DNA of 24,053 bases from an uncultured Prevotella sp. (GTDB lineage: Bacteria > Bacteroidota > Bacteroidia > Bacteroidales > Bacteroidaceae), in assembly GCA_902477645.1 (NCBI GenBank), contig CABSIA010000029.1, forward strand, positions 1 through 24,053, written 5' to 3'. A program made the translations under genes and the position numbers. The notes under the pieces are model-generated. The model was not told the origin of the DNA. It made no database searches and worked only from the letters and a program-made list of their open reading frames with translations. The first letter of the stretch is position 1; the number at the start of each line of letters is the position of its first letter. Shown here in pieces: positions 15,696-24,053 of this stretch.

Positions 15696-17028
15696 TTTCC
15701 AGTCTTGTTACCGCGACTTGTCAAGTCTCGGCGTTCCCATCATAATCGGACAAATTGGAACCATTGTGATGTCGTTTGCCGACACGCTTATGATAGGTCA
15801 TCATTCAACACTTGAGCTGGCTGCGGCATCGTTTGTCAACAACATGTTTGTACTTGTCATAATAATGGCACTGGGATATTCTTATTCCATTACTCCCGTT
15901 GTAGGCTCTCAATATGGAATCAATGACTACCGTGGAATAGGGCAGACTTTGAAAAATGGAGTTGTTGCCAATCTTGGCATATCTGTGGTTCTCATTGGGG
16001 CAATGACATTGCTATATCTCAATATTGCAAGGCTCGGACTGCCCTCAGAGCTTATTCCGCTCATGCGCCCATATTTCTTGGTGCAGCTTGTCTCGCTGCC
16101 TTTTGTATGTTTTGCCAATGCCTTTAAGCAGTTTTTCGACGGAATCACCGACACCCAAACATCAATGTGGATATTGCTTACGGGAAATGTCGTCAATATC
16201 GTAGGCAACTGGATGCTCATTTACGGTAATCTTGGAATGCCCGAGCTTGGACTTCTCGGTGCGGGTATTTCTACTTGCTTTGCCCGTTTGCTGGTGGCTG
16301 TGGCGTTTGCCGTATTCTTTCTCCGCTCGAGCCGTTGCCTCTGCTATCGTGGCGCATGGCTAAAGGGTAAGATTAAATTCTCTGAACTACGAAAACTGAA
16401 TGCCTTAGGCTTGCCGCTGTCTGTTCAGATGGGGCTTGAGACAGGAGCGTTCTCCCTGTCAGGCATTCTTGTAGGTTGGATAGGTACAACCGCACTTGCC
16501 GCACATCAGATTATGCTTACCGTGTCTCAGCTTGGCTTCATGGTCTATTATGGTTTCGGTGCTGCTGTAGCCATAAAGGTCAGTATGAGCAAGGGGCGTC
16601 AGGCATTTGATGAGGCACGGCGATATGCCCATGCCGGATTTCATCTTGCCTTGATGGTTGCCTCTGCTGTGTCACTGCCGCTGTTTCTTTTCAGAAATTC
16701 CCTCGGACTGCTGTTTACCGATGATGCCGAGGTGTGCGGTCAGGTGGCCGTACTTCTTTTGCCTTTTGTGCTCTATCAGATTGGCGACTGTCTGCAATGT
16801 GTCTATTCCAACGGCCTTCGCGGTCTGACCGTCGTAAAGCCACTTGTGCCGGTAGCCTTCGTTGCCTATTTTGTGATCTCGCTTCCTTTAGGCTATCTTC
16901 TTGGCATAAAGCTTGGTATGGGGCTTGAGGGTGTATGGCTCGCATTCCCAGCTGGACTCACCACAGCCGGCATTGCGTATCTCGCCTGCTTCGTATGCAA
17001 TGTGCGTGGTCTGTCTAAAAAAATGTAG
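15667..17028 (+). CDS. MATE family efflux transporter
   Basis: A 453-residue membrane protein of the multidrug and toxic compound extrusion family, with about twelve hydrophobic segments. Family features include LGVPIIIGQIGTIVMSFADTLMIGHHS at the N-terminus, the NAFKQFFDGITDTQ loop, and the second-half repeat LGLPLSVQMGLETGAFSLSG. Such pumps export cationic drugs or metabolites using a Na+ or H+ gradient. The substrate is unknown. The start ATG 15667 lies just after the tandem repeats, and codons 5-10 (PHNLIT) are written in degenerate repeat sequence. Residues 1-14 may therefore not be ancestral; the conserved part begins near YRDLSSLGVP. No promoter box is apparent. Confidence 0.92.
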   Translation: MTFNPHNLITFQSCYRDLSSLGVPIIIGQIGTIVMSFADTLMIGHHSTLELAAASFVNNMFVLVIIMALGYSYSITPVVGSQYGINDYRGIGQTLKNGVVANLGISVVLIGAMTLLYLNIARLGLPSELIPLMRPYFLVQLVSLPFVCFANAFKQFFDGITDTQTSMWILLTGNVVNIVGNWMLIYGNLGMPELGLLGAGISTCFARLLVAVAFAVFFLRSSRCLCYRGAWLKGKIKFSELRKLNALGLPLSVQMGLETGAFSLSGILVGWIGTTALAAHQIMLTVSQLGFMVYYGFGAAVAIKVSMSKGRQAFDEARRYAHAGFHLALMVASAVSLPLFLFRNSLGLLFTDDAEVCGQVAVLLLPFVLYQIGDCLQCVYSNGLRGLTVVKPLVPVAFVAYFVISLPLGYLLGIKLGMGLEGVWLAFPAGLTTAGIAYLACFVCNVRGLSKKM

Positions 17029-17042
17029 AATCCATCGGGCAG

Positions 17043-17063
17043 GCTGCGCATATATGGCGCAGC
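17043..17063. terminator. Hairpin after the MATE gene, possible terminator
   Basis: GCTGCGC (17043-17049) pairs perfectly with GCGCAGC (17057-17063) across a 7-nt loop, 14 bases after the stop codon. The following T-run is short (GGTTTT), so termination may be partial. Confidence 0.5.
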
Positions 17064-17131
17064 AATGGTTTTGCTGTTAAATTGATTTAAAGACGAAAGA
17101 AAAATTTGGTTTATACGTGATAAGTGGAAAA

Positions 17132-17156
17132 TTATTGCTAAATTTGCACGCAATAA
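17132..17156 (+). promoter_or_regulatory. guaB promoter -7 box framed by an inverted repeat
   Basis: TAAATTTGC (17139-17147) matches TAnnTTTGC exactly. It is flanked by TTATTGC (17132-17138) and GCAATAA (17150-17156), a perfect 7-bp inverted repeat 11 nt apart. Binding there would block the promoter. The ATG follows 25 bases after the -7 box. The -33 region is unclear. Confidence 0.65.
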
Positions 17157-17169
17157 ATTTTTTAGGTAA

Positions 17170-18657
<1,488 letters not shown>

Positions 18658-18663
18658 ATTAAT

Positions 18664-18836
18664 AAGTTGATGAGTAAACGAGTTGACAAGTTGACAAGTA
18701 AACGAGTTGACGAGTTTTTTCTCACTTAACAAGTAGACATGTGGGCGAGCTGACAAGTTGATAAGTAAAGAGGTTGATAAATCCATACTAAACGGACTGA
18801 CAACTTGTCTACTCGTTAACTTGTCAACTCGTCAAT
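18664..18836. repeat. 24-nt tandem repeat with inverted copies before the periplasmic isomerase gene
   Basis: Two 24-nt units (18664-18687 and 18688-18711) differ at two positions. On the other side of the spacer, the same motif returns in the opposite orientation (about 18801-18836). ACGAGTTGACAAGTT (18678-18692) is the exact complement of AACTTGTCAACTCGT (18818-18832). Parts of the spacer are degenerate copies as well (for example GACAAGTTGATAAGTAAA). The right half ends 17 bases before the ATG of the next gene and contains TCAATTTG (18832-18839), one base from a -7 box. Confidence 0.8.
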
Positions 18837-18853
18837 TTGAAAAAAATAAAATT

Positions 18854-20272
18854 ATGAAATCACAACTCTTAGGGTTTATGCTGCTCTGTTGCGGTATGGC
18901 ATTCGCACAGTCTGCCGATCCTGTCATAATGAAAATAAACGGACAGCCTATAAGCAGGTCGGAATTTGAGTATTCCTTCAATAAAAACAATTCTGAAGGC
19001 GTTATCGACAAGAAGTCGGTAGAAGAATATGTTGATTTGTTCATCAACTATAAGCTCAAGGTTGAGGCTGCAAAGGCGGCGCGTCTTGATACCTTGAAGT
19101 CGTTCCTCGACGAGTTTGCAGGTTATCGTGACCAGCAGATACGCCCGGCTATAATTACCGACGACGATGTAGAGGCAGAGGCAAAGCGCATCTATACCGA
19201 GACCCAGCAGCGCATCGACGGCAATGGCGGCATGATAAAACCCGCACATATTCTTGTACTTGTCTCGCAGAAGGCCACACCAGAGCAGCGTGAGGCAGCC
19301 AAGGCTAAGATTGATTCCATTTATAATGTACTGAAGAATGGCGCCGACTTTGCCGAGACCGCAAAGGCATGCTCTGATGACAAGAACTCTGCTGTCAAGG
19401 GAGGCGAGCTCTCGTGGATAGCAAAGGGCATGACTCTGAAGGAGTTTGAGGATGCCGCTTGGAATCTTGAAAAAGGACAGATGAGCGAGCCTGTGCTTTC
19501 TCCTGCCGGATGGCATGTTATATTGCAGAAAGATAAAGGCAACTTCTATTCTTACGAGAGCCAGCGCAATGACATATTGAAATTTATCGATATGCGCGGA
19601 CTGCGTGAGAAGATTATCGACAACAAGCTCGACTCTCTCTCAAAAGCTGAGAATACGACCTCTGAAAAAATTCTCGAGGCAAAGCGCATTGAGATGGAAG
19701 CTGCCGACTCTGACTTAAAGAACTTAATCCGTGAATATCACGACGGTCTGCTTCTTTACGAGATAAGCAACAGAACCGTTTGGGAAAAAGCCGCTACAGA
19801 CACCGTAGGGCTTGAGAATTATTTCAAGAAGAACAAAAAGAACTACAAGTGGGACGAGCCACGCTTCAAGGGTATTGCCTACCATGTGAAGGAACAGGCT
19901 GACGTGAAGGCGGTTAAGGATGCCGTGAAGAAATTGCCTTTCGGCAAATGGGCGGACAAATTGCGTACGACATTCAACAACGACAGCGTTCTGCGCATCC
20001 GTGTGGAGAAAGGATTGTTTAAGAAAGGCGACAATGCGCTCGTAGACCGTGAGGTTTTTGGCGTAGATACTGTGGCAAAGCCAATGAAGGATTATCCAAT
20101 CGATGCCGTATATGGCAAAAAGCTGAAAGCTCCTAAGGAAATGTCGGATGTCAGGGCACAGGTTTTGGCCGACTATCAGGACATGCTTGAGAAGGAGTGG
20201 GTGGCACAGCTTCGCCGCAAATTTACTGTTGAGGTTGACGAGGCTGTGTTGAAGACTGTAAACAAACACTGA
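18854..20272 (+). CDS. Periplasmic peptidyl-prolyl isomerase, SurA-like with one parvulin domain
   Basis: A 472-residue secreted protein. Its signal peptide is MKSQLLGFMLLCCGMAFAQ, with a likely cut after AFA (residue 18). A SurA-type N-terminal chaperone region starts at KINGQPISRSEFEYSFNK. One parvulin (PpiC) domain spans about 128-228, with KPAHILV, GGELSWIAKGMTLKEFEDAAW and GWHVILQ. A long C-terminal region (about 230-472) lacks a recognisable second parvulin domain; a degenerate one may sit around EPRFKGIAYHVKEQ. It likely assists folding of outer-membrane proteins. The reading frame stays open upstream through the repeats, but the signal peptide fixes the start at ATG 18854. It is followed 92 bases later by surA. 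Confidence 0.9.
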   Translation: MKSQLLGFMLLCCGMAFAQSADPVIMKINGQPISRSEFEYSFNKNNSEGVIDKKSVEEYVDLFINYKLKVEAAKAARLDTLKSFLDEFAGYRDQQIRPAIITDDDVEAEAKRIYTETQQRIDGNGGMIKPAHILVLVSQKATPEQREAAKAKIDSIYNVLKNGADFAETAKACSDDKNSAVKGGELSWIAKGMTLKEFEDAAWNLEKGQMSEPVLSPAGWHVILQKDKGNFYSYESQRNDILKFIDMRGLREKIIDNKLDSLSKAENTTSEKILEAKRIEMEAADSDLKNLIREYHDGLLLYEISNRTVWEKAATDTVGLENYFKKNKKNYKWDEPRFKGIAYHVKEQADVKAVKDAVKKLPFGKWADKLRTTFNNDSVLRIRVEKGLFKKGDNALVDREVFGVDTVAKPMKDYPIDAVYGKKLKAPKEMSDVRAQVLADYQDMLEKEWVAQLRRKFTVEVDEAVLKTVNKH

Positions 20273-20364
20273 TAACAAACAGCCTTTGGCAAGTTTCTTT
20301 TTATCTCTCTTTGTGAGAAAAACTATAAGGCCCGCACATGCCGGCCGCAAAATATATAAATTAG

Positions 20365-21813
20365 ATGAGAAAAATCAATAGAATAGCAGGACACGCCGTT
20401 TTTGCCTCATTTTGCATGCTGGCTGTGTTTGTCGGCAGGGCCGGAGGTCTCGCTTCGCAGCTGGTGCCCGACAGCCGTATGGCAAATTCTGATGAGGAAA
20501 ATACCGTAAGCCAGATTCCTGAAAGTAGCGTCATTGATGAGGTTATTTGGGTAGTTGGTGATGCGCCTATATTAAAATCGGATGTTGAGGTGGCAAGAAT
20601 GCAAGGACTGGCTGAGGGAATGATTTGGGATGGTGACCCTGACTGTCTTATTCCGGAACAGCTTGCCATACAGAAACTGTTCCTACATCAGGCAGAGCTT
20701 GACAGTATAGAGGTTACTGAGGGCGAGGTCGCCAATGGCGTTGAGAAGCAAATCGACTATTGGGTGCAGCAAATGGGCTCGAGAGAGAAACTGGAGGAAT
20801 ACCGCAATCAGTCGGTAACTCAGATGCGTGAGAGCATGCGCGACGAATATCGCAACACCCTGCTCATTCAGAAAATGAAGGAGAAACTTGTTGAGGATAT
20901 AAAGGTCAGTCCTGCAGATGTGAGAAACTATTTCCGTGAGTTGCCCGAGGACAGCATACCTTTCGTTCCTACCGAGGTGGAGGTTGAGATTATTGAGCGC
21001 GCTCCAAAAATTAAGCCCGAAGAGGTGAGCCGCATAAAAGACCAGCTTCGCAACTTTACCGACCGGGTTACTTCAGGCGAGACAACTTTCGCTACTTTGG
21101 CGCGTCTTTATTCTGAAGACCCTGGCACGGCCCGCAAGGGTGGTGAGCTCGACTATGTAGGCCGCGGATTGCTCGACCCTGCTTTCGCAACAGTGGCTTT
21201 CAACCTTACCGACCCTAAGAAGATTTCTAAGATTGTAGAAAGTGAGTTCGGTTACCATATTATTCAGCTTATCGATAAGCGTGGAGACAAGGTTAAGGTA
21301 CGTCATATTCTCTTGAAACCACAAGTGGCTCAAGACGAAATCGACATGTCTTTGGCTCAGCTCGACTCAATAAGCGACGATATCCGCAGCGGTAAGTTTA
21401 CCTTTGAGGATGGCGCGACATTCATCAGCGATGACAAGGACACCCGCAATAACCACGGTCTTATGTCGAACCTTACAGAAGATGGTATGACGTCACGTTT
21501 CCAGATGAAAGATCTGCCGACGGAAGTGGCAAGAGTTGTCGACACGCTGAAGGTTGGCGAGATTTCTAAGCCTTTCACGCTCACAAAGAGCAATGGCAAA
21601 ACATCGTGTGCCATAATAAAGTTGAAGAGCAGGATAGAGGGACACCGCGCGACTATTACGGAGGACTTCCAGACAATGCGGGGTGTTGTGTTGGCAAAAC
21701 AGCGTCAGAAGGTTCTGCACGATTGGGTAACCGACAAAATCAAGCATACCTATGTCAGAATGAACGAGAGGTATAGGGGATGCAAATATGAATATCAAGG
21801 ATGGATTAAATGA
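20365..21813 (+). CDS. surA: SurA-like periplasmic chaperone/isomerase
   Basis: A 482-residue secreted protein with a signal sequence (about 1-30: MRKINRIAGHAVFASFCMLA...). The SurA N-terminal region has VIDEVIWVVGDAPILKSDVEVAR, closely matching E. coli SurA's start. Two parvulin domains follow, about 200-292 (with GGELDYVGRG at 259-268 and FGYHIIQL) and about 312-415 (VRHILLKP from V312). E. coli SurA is about 430 residues with the same layout. It escorts outer-membrane proteins across the periplasm to the BAM complex. The stop overlaps the OstA-like gene by 4 bases (ATGA), indicating one operon. Confidence 0.92.
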   Translation: MRKINRIAGHAVFASFCMLAVFVGRAGGLASQLVPDSRMANSDEENTVSQIPESSVIDEVIWVVGDAPILKSDVEVARMQGLAEGMIWDGDPDCLIPEQLAIQKLFLHQAELDSIEVTEGEVANGVEKQIDYWVQQMGSREKLEEYRNQSVTQMRESMRDEYRNTLLIQKMKEKLVEDIKVSPADVRNYFRELPEDSIPFVPTEVEVEIIERAPKIKPEEVSRIKDQLRNFTDRVTSGETTFATLARLYSEDPGTARKGGELDYVGRGLLDPAFATVAFNLTDPKKISKIVESEFGYHIIQLIDKRGDKVKVRHILLKPQVAQDEIDMSLAQLDSISDDIRSGKFTFEDGATFISDDKDTRNNHGLMSNLTEDGMTSRFQMKDLPTEVARVVDTLKVGEISKPFTLTKSNGKTSCAIIKLKSRIEGHRATITEDFQTMRGVVLAKQRQKVLHDWVTDKIKHTYVRMNERYRGCKYEYQGWIK

Positions 21814-23456
21814 CAAAAACCAACCAATCATCAATAATAGGCGGGCATAGAATAGCTTTTATAGTTGTTCTATGCCTGTTTGGGTTGGGCATGTTGTGTA
21901 GTGCCGCACCCAAAAAGAAACCTCGCAAGAAGGTGGACGAGCGTGTATACCTCATACATGCCGATGAGCTGAAATTTGACCAATATGGTGCTGTGCCCGG
22001 TGCGCAGATTGTAAGGGGAAAAGTGTCGTTCAGCCACAAGGGAGCCTACCTGTGGTGCGACAGCGCATATTATTATGAGCTTTCCAACTCCGTAAAGGCT
22101 TTCGGACACGTGAGGTTTAAGCAGGGCGACACTTTGTCGCTTACCTGTGAGCGTGCCGACTACGACGGAACGGAGATGGTGATGCATGCAAGGCAGAATG
22201 TGGTGCTAAAACATAGAAAGCAGACCCTGTACACTGACAGTCTTGACTACGACCGCCTCTACGACTACGCTTATTTCTACGACGGCGGACGGCTTGTCGA
22301 TGGTGACGACAAACTTTCGTCGGACTGGGGTGAGTACAATACAAAGACCCGTGAGGCGGTATTCTATTACGATGTCAGGATGAGGAGTCCCGAGCGCCTT
22401 ATAGAGACCGATACCCTGCATTATGATACACGTACATCGCTGGCACACATAACGGGTGTCTCAAAGATAACGTCAAAGGATGGGATAGTGCATACCACTG
22501 ACGGTTTCTTTAATTCCAAGACCGACCAGGCACAGCTATATCAGCGCTCGACAATTATAAATAAGGCAAAAACCATAGTAGGCGATACTCTTTTCTATGA
22601 TGACAAGACGGGTATTGGCGAGGGGTTCGGAAATGTGGTATATATAGATGCGGAGAACAAAAATGAGCTTAATTGCGGGCATCTTGTCTATAATCAGCTG
22701 ACGGGAGAGGGCTTCGCTACCAAACAGGCTTTGGTGAAAGACTTCTCACAGAAAGATACTCTGTATATGCATTCTGATTCTCTGAAAATATACACATTCA
22801 ATATAAATACCGATTCTGTTTACCGTGAGGTCCACTGCTTTAAGAAGGTCAGGGCATATCGTGTTGACGTGCAGGCTGTCTGCGACTCTTTGGTGTTCAA
22901 CTCCAAAGACTCGTGTATGACTATGTACCGTGATCCCGTGGTTTGGAATGGCGACCGCCAGTTGCTTGGCGAGGAGATAAAAGTTTTTATGAGCGACTCT
23001 ACAATCCGGGAGGCACATGTGCTCGGACAGGCTCTGTCGATAGAGGAAATGCCCGACAGCATACATTATAATCAGGTATCGTCTACCGATATGTATGCCT
23101 ATTTCATAGACGGTGCAATCAGGCGGTGTGATGCCGTGGGCAATGTCAGAGCCGTCTATTTCCCAGTCGATGATAAAGACAGCACGTTAATTGGACTCAA
23201 CTATACTGAGACCGATACAATGAAAATGTATCTCAGCAAAGAGCGTAAGATGGAGCGTATATGGATGCCAAAGGCTGTGGGTACGCTATACCCGATGACA
23301 CAGATACCTCCCTCGAAACTCAAATTGACAAGTTTCGCTTGGTTCGGCTATATGCGTCCGGCCTCTCCTAAAGATGTGTTTGTTTGGAGAGGAAAACCCG
23401 AAGGTACGGAAATGAAGAAAACTTTACGGAAAGATGTGCCTTTGCAGAAACTTTAA
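21810..23456 (+). CDS. OstA/LptA-like periplasmic protein
   Basis: A 548-residue protein with an N-terminal hydrophobic segment (about 14-33) ending CSAAPKKK, so secreted or membrane-anchored. The body is rich in beta-strand repeats of the OstA/LptA type: LIHADELKFDQYG, GKVSFSHKGAYLWCDSAYYYE, and repeated D(T/S)L.YD units, as in LptA and the N-terminal domain of LptD. It is much longer than E. coli LptA (about 185 residues) and lacks an obvious outer-membrane barrel, so it is probably the extended OstA-like bridge protein typical of Bacteroidota. Its likely role is LPS transport together with the LptB encoded in the same window. It overlaps surA by 4 bases and precedes mutL by 35 bases. Confidence 0.88.
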   Translation: MTKTNQSSIIGGHRIAFIVVLCLFGLGMLCSAAPKKKPRKKVDERVYLIHADELKFDQYGAVPGAQIVRGKVSFSHKGAYLWCDSAYYYELSNSVKAFGHVRFKQGDTLSLTCERADYDGTEMVMHARQNVVLKHRKQTLYTDSLDYDRLYDYAYFYDGGRLVDGDDKLSSDWGEYNTKTREAVFYYDVRMRSPERLIETDTLHYDTRTSLAHITGVSKITSKDGIVHTTDGFFNSKTDQAQLYQRSTIINKAKTIVGDTLFYDDKTGIGEGFGNVVYIDAENKNELNCGHLVYNQLTGEGFATKQALVKDFSQKDTLYMHSDSLKIYTFNINTDSVYREVHCFKKVRAYRVDVQAVCDSLVFNSKDSCMTMYRDPVVWNGDRQLLGEEIKVFMSDSTIREAHVLGQALSIEEMPDSIHYNQVSSTDMYAYFIDGAIRRCDAVGNVRAVYFPVDDKDSTLIGLNYTETDTMKMYLSKERKMERIWMPKAVGTLYPMTQIPPSKLKLTSFAWFGYMRPASPKDVFVWRGKPEGTEMKKTLRKDVPLQKL

Positions 23457-23491
23457 CAATATTGGTGTGTTTGATGTAATATAAATCAGTA

Positions 23492-24053
23492 ATGAGTGAC
23501 ATAATACAGCTGCTTCCCGATGCGGTGGCTAACCAGATAGCCGCAGGAGAGGTGATACAACGCCCTGCGTCAGTGATAAAGGAACTTGTTGAGAACTCTA
23601 TCGATGCCGGTGCAAAACGAATAGATGTGCTGGTTGTGGATGCCGGACGTACATCCATTCAGGTCATTGACGATGGCAAGGGCATGTCGGAGACAGATGC
23701 GCGCTTGTCGTTTGAGCGCCATGCCACGTCAAAAATCCGTCAGGCAAACGACCTTTTTGCGCTCCGCACAATGGGCTTCCGTGGTGAGGCACTCGCCTCT
23801 ATTGCTGCCGTGGCGCAGGTTGAGTTGAAGACCCGGCTCGAGAGCGAGGAGGTAGGCACGCACCTTTCGCTGGCGGGATGCAAAATTACAGGGCAGGAGC
23901 CGTGCTCGTGTCCTGTGGGCAGCAACTTTCTGGTCAGCAACTTGTTCTTTAATGTTCCCGCGCGCCGCAAGTTCCTGAAGTCAAACTCTACCGAGCTCGA
24001 CAACATCGTCGCAGCCTTCGAGCGCATAGTGCTTGTATATCCCGATATTCATT
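23492..24053 (+). CDS. mutL: DNA mismatch repair protein MutL (5' part, runs off the window)
   Basis: The first 187 codons are present without interruption. The ATPase (GHKL) motifs of MutL are all visible: [31 protein letters not shown], the [10 protein letters not shown] stretch, [10 protein letters not shown], and [15 protein letters not shown]. MutL couples MutS mismatch recognition to downstream strand processing. No promoter box is seen in the 35-base gap after the OstA-like gene, so it is probably co-transcribed with it. Whether an endonuclease motif is present cannot be judged because the C-terminus is outside. Confidence 0.96.
   Translation, partial: MSDIIQLLPDAVANQIAAGEVIQRPASVIKELVENSIDAGAKRIDVLVVDAGRTSIQVIDDGKGMSETDARLSFERHATSKIRQANDLFALRTMGFRGEALASIAAVAQVELKTRLESEEVGTHLSLAGCKITGQEPCSCPVGSNFLVSNLFFNVPARRKFLKSNSTELDNIVAAFERIVLVYPDIH

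Noticed and set aside
18758..18853. N-terminal extension of the periplasmic isomerase
   Set aside because: It is encoded by the repeat cluster and would bury the signal peptide.
20306..20313. Near-match to a -7 box (TCTCTTTG) before surA
   Set aside because: One mismatch in the key TA and only 17 nt from the nearest TTTG; too weak to list as a promoter.
19724..20350. Minus-strand open frame opposite the end of the isomerase gene
   Set aside because: No family resemblance and no promoter; it overlaps a real gene for most of its length.

Overview
The window is a chromosomal stretch of a Bacteroidota bacterium, most likely order Bacteroidales and close to Prevotella. Three things point there. 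Seven genes or gene pairs are preceded by the Bacteroidota -7 box TAnnTTTG(C/T) or a close variant of it. Gene order (yceD-rpmF-fabH-era-der, tig-clpP-clpX-recQ, ppiC-surA-ostA-mutL) and protein types (a BlaR1-like protein with TonB_C and plug-like domains, an OstA-like protein) fit that group. The genus is an inference from memory of such genomes, not from a search. No phage, insertion sequence, CRISPR array, tRNA or rRNA is visible. Nearly all genes are core housekeeping genes on the + strand; only mlaE-mlaF is on the minus strand.

Layout. 1-2133: a BlaI-family repressor and a BlaR1-like membrane metalloprotease, behind a promoter covered by a phased array of repeated half-sites. 2419-4163: yceD, rpmF and fabH, linking ribosome and fatty-acid synthesis, closed by a strong terminator. 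4248-6931: the GTPases era and der and a small lipoprotein, also ending in a strong terminator. 7133-8640 (minus): mlaF and mlaE, an outer-membrane lipid transporter, divergent from lptB (8789-9613). 9729-15519: trigger factor, clpP, clpX and recQ. 15667-18657: a MATE transporter and guaB. 18854-24053: a periplasmic isomerase, SurA, an LptA/OstA-like protein and the start of mutL, which runs off the window.

Envelope biogenesis is the common theme: MlaEF, LptB, two parvulin chaperones and the OstA-like protein all serve outer-membrane assembly or LPS transport. The second theme is protein quality control (trigger factor, ClpXP). In ClpP the catalytic aspartate position reads asparagine.

I found no clearly new multi-gene system. 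The unusual material is mostly between genes: the phased operator array ahead of blaI; a 13-bp inverted repeat around the clpP promoter; four unrelated families of short tandem repeats, two of which share a layout of copies in both orientations ending just before a start codon; and a hairpin-rich dispersed-repeat-like element after clpX. No gene-free stretch exceeds 300 bases.
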